From NCBI GenBank assembly GCA_050245915.1, contig JBFWWZ010000015.1:1-55867 (forward strand): 55,867 nt of DNA. Direction: 5' to 3'. Shown here piece by piece: positions 23,181-31,508 of the stretch. Each line of letters starts with the position of its first letter. Position 1 is the first letter of the stretch. This stretch comes from JBDSKH01 sp050245915 (GTDB taxonomy: Bacteria; Actinomycetota; Actinomycetes; Actinomycetales; Microbacteriaceae). The translations under genes and the position numbers were made by a program. The notes under the pieces were generated by a model. That model searched no databases. It was not told the DNA's origin and worked only from the letters and a program-made list of their open reading frames with translations.

Positions 23181-24545
23181 TCAGCACTCGACGACGTTCA
23201 CCGCGAGCCCGCCCTCGCTCGTCTCCTTGTACTTCGTCGACATGTCGATGCCGGTCTGGCGCATCGTCTCGACGACGGTGTCGAGCGACACATAGTGGGA
23301 GCCGTCGCCGCGCATCGCGAGCCGGGCGGCAGTGACCGCGGTGGATGCCGCAATCGCGTTCCGCTCGATGCACGGGATCTGCACGAGGCCGCCCACCGGG
23401 TCGCAGGTGAGGCCGAGGTGATGCTCCATCGCGATCTCGGCGGCGTTCTCCACCTGCTCCGGGGTGCCGTGCATCACCGCGGTGAGCCCGCCCGCCGCCA
23501 TCGCGCAGGCCGAACCGACCTCCGCCTGGCAGCCGCCCTCGGCTCCCGAGATCGAGGCGTTCGCCTTGAACAGCGACCCCAGCGCGGTCGCCGTGAGCAG
23601 GAACGCCCGCGTCCCCGGCAGCGGGTCGCCGCCCTCGTGCACGAACTCCACCCAGTACTTCAGCACGGCGGGCAGGATGCCGGCGGCACCGTTCGTGGGC
23701 GCGGTCACCACGCGCCCACCCGAGGCATTCTCTTCGTTGACGGCGAGGGCGTACGTGCCGAGCCAGTCTCCGGGGAGCGCGGTCTGGCCGACCCCGGCAT
23801 CCAGTTGCTCGCGGATCGCGCCGGCCCGGCGCTTCACCTGCAGGATGCCGGGAAGCATCCCGTCGGCGTGCAGTCCCGCCTCGATGCAACCGTCCATGGC
23901 GTGCCAGATGGCGTCGAGGCCGGCGTCCACGTCCTCCCGGCTGCGGCGGGATTCCTCGTTGCGGCGGGCGAGACCGGCGATGGTGAGGTCGTGCTCGGCG
24001 CAGAGTGCGAGCAGCGTGTCGGCGCTGGCGAACCGGAAGGGGTAGTCGTGCGCCGACGCATCCACCGGCTCGCCGTCCCGGCGGATGAAGCCGCCGCCGA
24101 TCGAGTAGTACGTCTCCTCCGAGACGACGGCGCCGGCGCCGTCGGTGGCGATGAGGGTCATCGCGTTCGGGTGCGCCTCTTTGCGCGTGAAGGGATGGAA
24201 CGAGATGTCCTCGCGCGCGAACGGGACGGGCCGGCTGCCGGCGAGCATCAGCGGGGTGCCGTCGACCCAGTCCGACCACGCCTGACGCACGGCGGCGGGG
24301 TCGACCGTCTCGGGGGCCGCGCCGGCGAGCCCGACGACGATCGCATCCGGGGTGCCGTGCCCGATGCCGGTGGCGCCGAGCGAGCCGAACAGCTGGCAGT
24401 GCAGGTGCGCGACGCGGGCGAGGTCACCGGATGCCGCGAGACGGTCGGCGAAATCGCGGGCGGCGCGCATGGGTCCGACGGTGTGCGAACTCGAGGGCCC
24501 GACCCCGATGGAGAAGAGCTCGAAAGCCGAGACGTACGCTGTCAC
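23181..24545 (-). CDS. sdaA: L-serine ammonia-lyase (iron-sulfur, fused alpha/beta)
   Basis: The 454-residue enzyme deaminates L-serine to pyruvate and ammonia with a [4Fe-4S] cluster. The beta domain starts AYVSAFELFSIGVGPSSSHT (the SSSHT loop is diagnostic). The alpha domain has GAEGGCQAEVGSACAM and HHLGLTCDPVGGLVQIPC, which contain the cluster cysteines. I start at GTG 24545, giving VTAYVSAFELF; the longer frame would need TTG at 24575 and adds non-conserved residues. It lies downstream of ilvE with 42 bases between, while serA, the serine-forming enzyme, lies 2.6 kb away on the same strand. Confidence 0.94.
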   Translation of the reverse strand: MTAYVSAFELFSIGVGPSSSHTVGPMRAARDFADRLAASGDLARVAHLHCQLFGSLGATGIGHGTPDAIVVGLAGAAPETVDPAAVRQAWSDWVDGTPLMLAGSRPVPFAREDISFHPFTRKEAHPNAMTLIATDGAGAVVSEETYYSIGGGFIRRDGEPVDASAHDYPFRFASADTLLALCAEHDLTIAGLARRNEESRRSREDVDAGLDAIWHAMDGCIEAGLHADGMLPGILQVKRRAGAIREQLDAGVGQTALPGDWLGTYALAVNEENASGGRVVTAPTNGAAGILPAVLKYWVEFVHEGGDPLPGTRAFLLTATALGSLFKANASISGAEGGCQAEVGSACAMAAGGLTAVMHGTPEQVENAAEIAMEHHLGLTCDPVGGLVQIPCIERNAIAASTAVTAARLAMRGDGSHYVSLDTVVETMRQTGIDMSTKYKETSEGGLAVNVVEC

Positions 24546-24587
24546 AGATCCCACGTTACGCGGGATCTGGTGCAAAAAACCTGCGTC

Positions 24588-25709
24588 TCAGGCGTCCAAT
24601 CGCAGCATCCAGCCGTGTCGGTCGTCGATGCGGCCGTACTGGATGCCGGTCAGTTCCTGACGCAGCGACAGGGCGATCCGCTCGTCGTCGGACCGCTGCG
24701 GCATCCGGATCTCGACCTCGTCATTGCGCACCACCGAGATCGGCGTGACCACCGCCGCGGTGCCGCAGGCGAAGGCCTCGACGATCTCGCCGGACTCCAC
24801 CCCGGAACGCCACTCCTCGAGCGAGACCCGGCGCTGCGCCACCGTGTAGCCGCGGTCGACGGCCAGCTGCAGGATCGAGTCGAGCGTGATCCCTTCGAGG
24901 ATCGAGTCGCTGTCGGGGGTGATGAGGTGGTTGTCCTTGGTGACGAGCACGATGTTCATGCCGCCGAGCTCCTCCAGGTACGTGCCCTCCTGCGCGTCGA
25001 GGAACAGCACCTGCTGGCAGCCGTTCTCGTACGCCTCGGCCTGGGCGACGAGGGAGGACGCGTAATTGCCCCCGGTCTTCGCCTGGCCCATGCCGCCGTG
25101 GCCGGCGCGCGTGTAGCGCGACGACAGCCAGATCTCGAGCGGGGTTATGCCGCCGGAGAAGTAGGCGCCGGCGGGCGACGCGATCAGGTAGTAGTTGACC
25201 TTCGCCGCGGGACGCACCCCGAGGAACGCCTCTTTCGCGAACATGAACGGCCGCAGGTAGAGGCTGGTCTCGTCGGCGGTCGGCACCCAGTCGCCGTCGA
25301 CGGCGATCAGCTGCTTCAGCGAGTCGATGAAGTACTCGGCCGGCAGTTCGGGCAGAGCCAGCCGGCGGGCGGAGCGCTGCATGCGCGCGGCGTTCTGGTC
25401 GGCGCGGAAGGTCCAGATCGACCCGTCGGCGTGCCGGTACGCCTTCAGCCCCTCGAACACCTCTTGCGCGTAGTGCAGCACGGCGGCCGCGGGGTCGAGG
25501 GCGATGGGGCCGTAGGGCTGCACGCGCGGGCGGTGCCAGCCGCCTTTCTCGCTCCAGCAGATGTCGACCATGTGGTCGGTGAAGACCTTGCCGAAGCCGG
25601 GGTCTTTCAGCAGCTCGGCGCGCTCGGCGTCGGTCTTGGCCTCGGGGTTGCGGGTGACCTGCCAGAGCAGGTCCTGCTGGGCCATGGGGAGGAGGTTGAC
25701 GGTGCTCAT
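24588..25709 (-). CDS. ilvE: Branched-chain amino-acid aminotransferase
   Basis: The 373-residue PLP enzyme carries out the last step of Leu, Ile and Val synthesis. It has the class IV pattern: the Lys that binds PLP in TKTGGNYA-type context (QAKTGGNYASSLVAQ), LFLDAQEGTYLEELGGMN, and the phosphate-binding FACGTAAVVTPI. The start ATG 25709 (MSTVNLLPMAQ) has AGGAG five bases upstream. The leuB stop is seven bases before it, so leuB and ilvE are one operon. Confidence 0.95.
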   Translation of the reverse strand: MSTVNLLPMAQQDLLWQVTRNPEAKTDAERAELLKDPGFGKVFTDHMVDICWSEKGGWHRPRVQPYGPIALDPAAAVLHYAQEVFEGLKAYRHADGSIWTFRADQNAARMQRSARRLALPELPAEYFIDSLKQLIAVDGDWVPTADETSLYLRPFMFAKEAFLGVRPAAKVNYYLIASPAGAYFSGGITPLEIWLSSRYTRAGHGGMGQAKTGGNYASSLVAQAEAYENGCQQVLFLDAQEGTYLEELGGMNIVLVTKDNHLITPDSDSILEGITLDSILQLAVDRGYTVAQRRVSLEEWRSGVESGEIVEAFACGTAAVVTPISVVRNDEVEIRMPQRSDDERIALSLRQELTGIQYGRIDDRHGWMLRLDA

Positions 25710-25716
25710 GGTGCTC

Positions 25717-26757
25717 CTAGTGTGCGTCCAATCGGGCTGCAATGGCAGACCCGATCTCGGATGTCGTGCGGGTGGCGGTTCCTCGTTCGGCGAGGTCGGC
25801 GATCACCGCCGCCTCGACCCGGGCCGCCGCCTCCGCCAGACCGAGGTGGTCGAGCAGCAGCGCGGTGGAGAGGATCGCGGCGGTGGGGTCCGCCTTCTGC
25901 TGACCCGCGATGTCGGGAGCCGAACCGTGCACGGGCTCGAACATCGAGGGGAAGGTGCCGTCGGGGTTGATGTTGCCCGAGGCCGCCAGTCCGATGCCGC
26001 CGCTGATAGCGCCGGCCAGATCGGTGAGGATGTCGCCGAAGAGGTTGTCTGTGACGATCACGTCGAACCTAGCAGGATCGGTGACGAAGAAGATGGTCGC
26101 GGCGTCGACGTGCAGGTAGTCCCAGTCGACATCCGGATGCTGCGCCGCCACCCGCTTCGTCGTCTCGCTCCAGAGCTGGCCGGCGTTGGTGAGCACGTTG
26201 GTCTTGTGCACGAGGGTGAGCTTCTTGCGGCGCTTCTGCGCGAGCGCGAACGCGTACCGCACGACCCGCTCCACCCCGTGGGCGGTGTTGATGGAGAGCT
26301 CGTTGGCGATCTCGTGCGGCGTGCCGGCGCGCAGCCGGCCGCCGTTGCCGACGTACGGACCCTCGGTGCCTTCGCGCACGACGACGAAGTCGACGTCGCC
26401 CGGGGATGTCAGCGGCGACGCCACGCTCGGGAAGAGACGCGTCGGCCGCAGGTTGACGTAGTGATCGAAAGCGAACCGGAGCTTCAGCAGGATGCCGCGC
26501 TCGATGATCCCGCCGGCCAGTCGCGGTTCGCGCGGGTCGCCCCCGACGGCGCCGAGGATGATCGCCTCGTGCCGGGCGAGGGCGGCGAGGTCGTCGTCGG
26601 TCAGCACCTCGCCGGTCTCGAGGTAGTGGGCGGCGCTGAACGGGTACTCGGTGGTGCGCACGTCCGCGACGGTCTTCAGCACCTTGATCGCCTCGGCGGT
26701 GACCTCGGGGCCGATGCCGTCGCCGCCGATGACGGCGAGGTCGAGAGTGCGGGTCAC
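25717..26757 (-). CDS. leuB: 3-isopropylmalate dehydrogenase
   Basis: The 346-residue enzyme oxidatively decarboxylates 3-isopropylmalate with NAD+ in leucine synthesis. Motifs: LAVIGGDGIGPEVTAEA at the start, the substrate-binding REGTEGPYVGNGG (the shorter actinobacterial type), VHKTNVLTNAGQLW with the catalytic Lys, and the metal site VTDNLFGDILTDLAGA. FEPVHGSAPDIAG completes the family signature. The start is GTG with AAAGGAG upstream. Unlike most genes in the window it seems to have a leader of about 80 bases. Confidence 0.95.
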   Translation of the reverse strand: MTRTLDLAVIGGDGIGPEVTAEAIKVLKTVADVRTTEYPFSAAHYLETGEVLTDDDLAALARHEAIILGAVGGDPREPRLAGGIIERGILLKLRFAFDHYVNLRPTRLFPSVASPLTSPGDVDFVVVREGTEGPYVGNGGRLRAGTPHEIANELSINTAHGVERVVRYAFALAQKRRKKLTLVHKTNVLTNAGQLWSETTKRVAAQHPDVDWDYLHVDAATIFFVTDPARFDVIVTDNLFGDILTDLAGAISGGIGLAASGNINPDGTFPSMFEPVHGSAPDIAGQQKADPTAAILSTALLLDHLGLAEAAARVEAAVIADLAERGTATRTTSEIGSAIAARLDAH

Positions 26758-26846
26758 GGTGCTCCTTTGGGCGACGGTCAGCGGAGTATCAGGCGGTTTC
26801 CAGGATGCGGCTCCGGCCTGGTATTCCGGGCCTCTCCGGATGCCCT

Positions 26847-26852
26847 CAGCCT
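26847..26852 (-). promoter_or_regulatory. Probable -10 of the leuB-ilvE operon
   Basis: TAGGCT on the minus strand is the best -10 match in the 159-base gap upstream of leuB. It implies a leader of about 83 bases before GTG 26757. I see no clear leader peptide with leucine codons and no strong attenuator hairpin. The stretch otherwise holds the upstream region of the divergent DUF6458 gene. Confidence 0.4.
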
Positions 26853-26903
26853 AGCCGCCCGGCCTAATCCGGCCCGTGGAGGATTGCTCGGCGAATCCGG
26901 ACG

Positions 26904-26909
26904 TACCGT
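26904..26909 (+). promoter_or_regulatory. -10 of the DUF6458 gene
   Basis: TACCGT lies seven bases before the ATG at 26917, fitting the leaderless arrangement seen throughout the window. Confidence 0.45.
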
Positions 26910-26916
26910 CGGTGCC

Positions 26917-27171
26917 ATGAGTATCGGACTCGGAATCTTCTTGTTCGTCGTCGGCGCGATCCTGACCTTCGCGGTCAACGTGTCCGTCGACTGGGTCAAC
27001 CTGGATCTCGTCGGCTACCTGCTGATGGGCGCCGGCGTGGTGGTGACGATCATCGGTCTCGCACTGCTGATGCGCCGTCGCAGCGCCGTCACGACGGAGC
27101 GCACGGTCACCCCGGCCGGGGAGCGCGTCGCCGAGCGCAGCACCACCATCTCGGGCGACGAGCCGGTTTAA
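26917..27171 (+). CDS. DUF6458-family small membrane protein
   Basis: The 84-residue protein starts MSIGLGIFLFVVGAILTFAV and has two transmembrane helices (about residues 4-19 and 29-51, with VDWVNLDLVGYLLMGAGVVV between and into the second). An RRR stop-transfer and a polar tail follow. This is the usual actinobacterial DUF6458 layout; the function is unknown. It converges with serA, whose terminator hairpin lies just past this stop. Confidence 0.85.
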   Translation: MSIGLGIFLFVVGAILTFAVNVSVDWVNLDLVGYLLMGAGVVVTIIGLALLMRRRSAVTTERTVTPAGERVAERSTTISGDEPV

Positions 27172-27211
27172 GCCAAAAGTCGGCGTGGTCGCCGTTCAGC
27201 CGGCGACCACG
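27172..27211 (-). terminator. Rho-independent terminator of serA, overlapping its stop codon
   Basis: CGTGGTCGCC (27184-27193) and GGCGACCACG (27202-27211) form a perfect ten-base-pair stem with an eight-base loop. On the minus strand it is followed by CCGACTTTTGG. The serA stop codon (27196-27198) lies inside the loop, so the 5' arm of the hairpin codes for the last residues of SerA. Confidence 0.75.
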
Positions 27212-28788
27212 TCGATCTCGCGCAGCAGGGTCGCATCGATCGCGGTACCGACCCGTTCCAGCAGTTCCGACGGCACCGGCGAGTCGACGGTGAGCACGCT
27301 CAGCGCCTGCCCGCCCTTCTTCTGACGCGCCACCTGCATCCCGGCGATGTTGATCTCGGCGTCGCCCAGCTCGCGTCCGAACACGGCGATGATGCCGGGC
27401 CGGTCGGTGTACAGCATGACGATCAGGTGCTCCGCCATCGGGACCTCGACGTCGTAGCCGTTGATCTCGGTGATCTTCTCCGCCTGCTTCGGCCCGGTGA
27501 GCGTGCCGCTCACCGAGAACCGGGCGCCGTCGCCGGTCGCTCCCCGGATGGTGAGCACGTTGCGGTACTCCTCGCTCACCGGATCCTGCACCAGCCGCAC
27601 CGCGATCCCGCGCTGCTCGGCCAGGAGCGGCGCGTTGACGTAGGAGACCTGCTCGGTGACCGCGTTCGAGAAGATGCCTTTCAGAGCGGCGAGCTTCAGC
27701 ACGCTGACATCCAGCGCCGCGATCTCTCCGCGCACCTCCACGTCGATGGAGGCGAGAGCGCCGTCGGCGAGGCCGGCGAAGATCTGACCGAGCTTCTCCA
27801 TCAGCGGGATGCCGGGCCGCACCATCGTGTCGATCACTCCCCCGGCGACGTTGACGGCATCCGGCACCAGTTCGCCGCCGAGCGCCAGCCGCACCGAGCG
27901 GGCCACCGAGACGCCCGCCTTCTCCTGCGCCTCGTCGGTCGAGGCGCCGAGGTGCGGGGTGACCAGGATGTTGGGGAGACTCGTCAGCGCATCGTCCGCC
28001 GGCGGCTCCGCGGTGAACACGTCGATGCCGGCGCCGGCGATCTCGCCGGCTTTCAACGCGGCCGCGAGAGCCTTCTCGTCGATCAGACCGCCGCGCGCGA
28101 CGTTGATCACGTAGGCGGTCTTCTTCATGGACTTCAGCTGCGTCGCGCCGATCATGCCGGTGGTCTCGGGCGTCTTCGGCATGTGGATGGTGACGAAGTC
28201 GCTGGTGGCGAGCAGCTCGTCGAGCGGCAGCAGGGTCACACCGAGCTGCTGCGCGCGCGCCTCGGTGACGTAGGGGTCGTAGGCGACGATCTCGACGCCG
28301 AACGCCTGCAGGCGTGAGGCGATGAGGGCTCCGATGCGCCCGAGCCCGATGATGCCGATGCGCTTCTCGTAGAGCTCGATGCCGGTGTATTTCGACCGCT
28401 TCCACTCCCCCGCCGCGAGCGACGCGTGCGCGGCCGGGATGTGGCGGGCGAGCGACAGGATGTGGCCGATGGTCAGCTCGGCGGCGCTGATGATGTTGGA
28501 GGTGGGGGCGTTCACCACCATGACGCCGGCGTTGGTGGCGGCCGGCAGGTCGACGTTGTCGAGGCCGACGCCGGCGCGGGCCACCACCTTCAGCTGCGGT
28601 GCGGCGGCGATGGCCTCCGCGTCGATCTGGGTGGCGGAGCGGATCAGCACGGCGCTGGCGTCGGCGAGCGCGGAGAGCAGCGCGGGCCGGTCGGTGCCGT
28701 CGACCTCCCGGATGTCGAAGTCGGGCCCGAGGGCTTCGACGGTGGCGGGTGAGAGCTGTTCGGCGATCAGGACGACCGGCTTGGCCAC
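27196..28788 (-). CDS. serA: D-3-phosphoglycerate dehydrogenase
   Basis: The 530-residue enzyme is the first step of serine synthesis from 3-phosphoglycerate with NAD+. It is the long actinobacterial type. The substrate and nucleotide domains include RAGVGLDNVDLPAAT, the Rossmann loop GIIGLGRIGALIASRL, INVARGGLIDEKAL and the catalytic His in LVTPHLGAST. An intervening (ASB) domain spans about 310-450, and a C-terminal ACT domain (LIVMLYTDRPGIIAVFGREL) senses serine. GTG start after AAGGAAC. TAAACT at 28832-28837 on the minus strand is a possible -10. Confidence 0.96.
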   Translation of the reverse strand: MAKPVVLIAEQLSPATVEALGPDFDIREVDGTDRPALLSALADASAVLIRSATQIDAEAIAAAPQLKVVARAGVGLDNVDLPAATNAGVMVVNAPTSNIISAAELTIGHILSLARHIPAAHASLAAGEWKRSKYTGIELYEKRIGIIGLGRIGALIASRLQAFGVEIVAYDPYVTEARAQQLGVTLLPLDELLATSDFVTIHMPKTPETTGMIGATQLKSMKKTAYVINVARGGLIDEKALAAALKAGEIAGAGIDVFTAEPPADDALTSLPNILVTPHLGASTDEAQEKAGVSVARSVRLALGGELVPDAVNVAGGVIDTMVRPGIPLMEKLGQIFAGLADGALASIDVEVRGEIAALDVSVLKLAALKGIFSNAVTEQVSYVNAPLLAEQRGIAVRLVQDPVSEEYRNVLTIRGATGDGARFSVSGTLTGPKQAEKITEINGYDVEVPMAEHLIVMLYTDRPGIIAVFGRELGDAEINIAGMQVARQKKGGQALSVLTVDSPVPSELLERVGTAIDATLLREIDVVAG

Positions 28789-28879
28789 GGAGTTCCTTCG
28801 GGATCGTTGTCGGGGCGGCGGCGGAAGCGCCAGTTTAGTGCAGCCCCGGGACGCCCCCCGACCGTGTGACGCCCCGCGG

Positions 28880-29197
28880 CTACCCCGCCTGGAACGCCAG
28901 CAGGATCGGCCCGAGCGCTCCGGCGGAGAGGACGAACGCGTTGGCCGTGGCGAGGGACACCAGCAGCAGCGCCACGCGGTGCGACAGCAGGCGACCGCGT
29001 CCCAGCAGGATCGCCGCGACGAAGCCGGCGACCGGGACGATGACCCCGAGCACGAGCAGCCACCAGGGGATGTACTGCCCCAGGCCGGTCTGCGTGTAGA
29101 AACCGGGGACGGCGATCAGGTTCGACACGCCCTGGAACAACGCCCACACGTGCAGCAGCCCGAAGAGGAGCGTCAGCGTGATCACCCCGCCCCTCAC
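28880..29197 (-). CDS. Small membrane protein of unknown function
   Basis: The 105-residue protein has about three transmembrane helices (ITLTLLFGLLHVWALFQGV, IPWWLLVLGVIVPVAGFVAA, and ALLLVSLATANAFVLSAGAL). The start GTG 29197 overlaps the TGA of the preceding gene (GTGA), which fixes it. It and its partner look like related small integral membrane proteins. No function can be assigned. Confidence 0.72.
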   Translation of the reverse strand: MRGGVITLTLLFGLLHVWALFQGVSNLIAVPGFYTQTGLGQYIPWWLLVLGVIVPVAGFVAAILLGRGRLLSHRVALLLVSLATANAFVLSAGALGPILLAFQAG

Positions 29198-29652
29198 GAT
29201 CCCACCGCCAGCAGTGGGAGGACCGGCCACGGCAAGAGCACCCCGAGCCCGAGCATCAGGAACCCGGCGCGGACGCCGGGCTTCGACGCGGTCAGCAGCA
29301 CCGTCGTGCCGAACCACATGGGGGCCGCGATGATCGCGGTGAACTCGCCGAACTGCCACAGCACCTGCGGCAGCAGCTGACCGGTTCCGGCGGAGGTGTA
29401 CTGGGTGCCGAGGATCCAGCCGACCGTGAGCGTGAGGTAGAGCAGCGCGAAGATCCCCGTGAGCAGCGCCATGCCGGCGCGCGCAGGGGGGCCCGCCGGG
29501 GCACGCTCGTCGTCCGCGGGAGCCTCTGCGGCATCCCGAGCCGTCTGCTGCACGGGGAGGTGCGAGCCCTCACGGCCGCCGACCTCGTCACCGGCCCAGT
29601 GGAACGCCTCCTCGTCGTCGTCGCGCAGGTCGTCGTCGCGGGGATCGCTCAC
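29194..29652 (-). CDS. Membrane protein with acidic cytoplasmic N-terminus
   Basis: The 152-residue protein begins SDPRDDDLRDDDEEAFHWAG, a strongly acidic soluble segment of about 55 residues. Three or four transmembrane helices follow (MALLTGIFALLYLTLTVGWI onward). The GTG 29652 overlaps the mtlD stop by four bases (GTGA), so mtlD, this gene and the next are translationally coupled. I do not recognise the family. Confidence 0.72.
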   Translation of the reverse strand: MSDPRDDDLRDDDEEAFHWAGDEVGGREGSHLPVQQTARDAAEAPADDERAPAGPPARAGMALLTGIFALLYLTLTVGWILGTQYTSAGTGQLLPQVLWQFGEFTAIIAAPMWFGTTVLLTASKPGVRAGFLMLGLGVLLPWPVLPLLAVGS

Positions 29653-30779
29653 CGGTCGAGCCGCAACTGCACGACCTCGACGACGTGCGGGAAGAGGGGG
29701 TGGGAGGGTTCGAGGCCGGTGACGGTCTCGGCGATGTGCTCCGCGCTCGCGCCGCTGGCGAGCAGCGCCTGCAGCTCGACGCTCTCCGCGTCCTCCGGTA
29801 CGTCGAAGCGCAGGGCGGCGCCGACGGCGTTCAGCAGATCCCACGCGGTGTGCCCGCGCTCGACCAGCTCGGCGGCCGGACCGATGAACCGCTCGTGCCG
29901 CGACAGCTTGCGCAGCGGTCCGCGGCCGACCCGCTCGCAGGTATCGGGCAGGTCGGGGTTCGAGATGCGCTTCAGGGTCTTCTCGATGTACGCCTGCTGC
30001 TCGTCGGGCGTGAAGCCGTGCTTCTCGACCAGCAGGGTCTTCGTCTCGTCGAGCACCGCGCGCACCTCGGCCTGCAGCTCGGGGGTGGCGAGCGCCTCGC
30101 GGATCGACACCCAGCCGCGGTCGCGCCCGTGATACGCCGCGGCGGCATGCGCGGTGTTCACGGTGAACAGCTTGCGCTCGATGAACGGGGTGAGGTCGTC
30201 GACCCAGGTGACGCCCGAGATCTCCGGTTCCGCGCCCGCGAACGGCGTGCGATCGACCACCCACTCGAAGAACGACTCGATCGTGACGTCGAGCCCGCCC
30301 TCCTGCTCGGGGACGATGCGGTCGATCGCGCAGTTCGCGAACAGCACCCCCTCCGCGGCGGTGTGCTTCCTCACCTCCGCAGCCAGGATGTCGGTGCCGC
30401 CGATCGCGTTCTCGCACGCGATCACCGCGAGCGGGCGGGCACCGGCGGCGCGGGCGTCGATCCCTTTCGCGATGACGGGGGCGACGAACGCCAGGATGCG
30501 GGCGCCGACCGCCGTGGTGACCAGGTCGGCGGAGGCGATCGCCTCCACCACGTCTGCTTCGTGCGTTCGGCTGTTGATCGCGCGGTAGCCGTCGACCACG
30601 TGATCTTGCGCCCCGTCGCCGATCTCGTGCACCAGGTAGCTGGGCTGCTTCTGCAGCGCGCCGATCAGCTCGTCGCTGACGTCGGCGAAGACGACCTCGT
30701 ACCCGCTCTCGTGCAGGAACTGGGCGACGAACCCCCTGCCGATGTTGCCGGCTCCGAAGTGCACCGCGATCCTCTTCAC
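29649..30779 (-). CDS. mtlD: Mannitol-1-phosphate 5-dehydrogenase
   Basis: The 376-residue enzyme converts mannitol 1-phosphate to fructose 6-phosphate with NAD+. The N-terminal Rossmann motif is HFGAGNIGRGFVAQFLHESG; the catalytic region has ERKLFTVNTAHAAAAYHG with the Lys-x5-Asn-x2-His pattern, and RVGRGPLRKLSRHERFIGPA follows. Length is normal. No mannitol PTS or transporter gene lies nearby; instead the gene follows modC by 12 bases, so it is read in the molybdate operon or from a promoter inside it. GTG start with GAGGAT upstream. Confidence 0.93.
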   Translation of the reverse strand: MKRIAVHFGAGNIGRGFVAQFLHESGYEVVFADVSDELIGALQKQPSYLVHEIGDGAQDHVVDGYRAINSRTHEADVVEAIASADLVTTAVGARILAFVAPVIAKGIDARAAGARPLAVIACENAIGGTDILAAEVRKHTAAEGVLFANCAIDRIVPEQEGGLDVTIESFFEWVVDRTPFAGAEPEISGVTWVDDLTPFIERKLFTVNTAHAAAAYHGRDRGWVSIREALATPELQAEVRAVLDETKTLLVEKHGFTPDEQQAYIEKTLKRISNPDLPDTCERVGRGPLRKLSRHERFIGPAAELVERGHTAWDLLNAVGAALRFDVPEDAESVELQALLASGASAEHIAETVTGLEPSHPLFPHVVEVVQLRLDR

Positions 30780-30791
30780 CGTGTCATCCTC

Positions 30792-31508
30792 TCAACTGCC
30801 GAAGAGACGCGCCACGTACGGGGTGGCGGGCCGGGCAGTCAGCTGCTCGAGGCTGCCGCGCTGGGTGACCCGGCCCTCCTGCAGCACCACGATGTCGTCG
30901 GCGAGCGCGGCCACATCGTCCGCGTCGTGGGTGACGAGCACGGTGGGGCGCCCGAACTCGCGGAGGTGCCGTGCCAGGTCGGCGCGCACGTCATCCCGGA
31001 TCTCGACGTCGAGCGACGCGAGCGGTTCATCGAGAACCAGCACCTGCGGGTCGGAGGCGAGCGCCCGTGCCAGCGCCACCCGCTGCGCCTGACCTCCCGA
31101 CAGCTGCGCGGGTCGGCGGTCGGCGAGGTGGTCGAGCTCGAACCGCTCGAGCCACGGCTGGGCGCCGGACCGGGCGTCGCCGCGGGCGGTGCCGCGCACC
31201 CGCAGCGCGAACGCCACGTTGTCGCGCACGCTCAGGTGCGGGAACAGCAGAAAGTCCTGGAACACCACCCCGACCCGGCGCAACTCGGGCGCGACGACGG
31301 CGGCGGCATTGCTGACCACGAGGCCGTCGATCTCGATGGTCCCGGATGCCAGAGGCAGCAGACCGGCGATCGCGGTCACCAGCGTGGACTTCCCCGCACC
31401 GTTCGGACCGACCAGGGCGAGCGGGCGTCCGGGCAGCGCATCGAACGCCGCCGTCACCGTGAAGCCGTCGCGTTCGACCGCGACGTCGACCGCGAGCGAC
31501 TCGGTCAT
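30792..31508 (-). CDS. modC: Molybdate ABC transporter, ATP-binding protein
   Basis: The 238-residue ATPase drives molybdate import. Walker A is GPNGAGKST, the Q-loop is VFQDFLLFPHLSV, the signature is LSGGQAQRVALARAL, and Walker B VLVLDEPLASLD is followed by VLVTHDADD. It lacks the C-terminal MOP/TOBE molybdate-binding domain of Escherichia coli ModC. The ATG overlaps modB by four bases. Confidence 0.92.
   Translation of the reverse strand: MTESLAVDVAVERDGFTVTAAFDALPGRPLALVGPNGAGKSTLVTAIAGLLPLASGTIEIDGLVVSNAAAVVAPELRRVGVVFQDFLLFPHLSVRDNVAFALRVRGTARGDARSGAQPWLERFELDHLADRRPAQLSGGQAQRVALARALASDPQVLVLDEPLASLDVEIRDDVRADLARHLREFGRPTVLVTHDADDVAALADDIVVLQEGRVTQRGSLEQLTARPATPYVARLFGS

Noticed and set aside
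24546..24575. TTG start ten codons upstream for sdaA
   Set aside because: The added residues are not conserved and GTG 24545 begins directly at the conserved AYVSAFELFSIG block.
23061..25970. Plus-strand open frame of 969 codons opposite sdaA and ilvE
   Set aside because: Antisense to two clearly recognisable enzymes; composition typical of a shadow frame.
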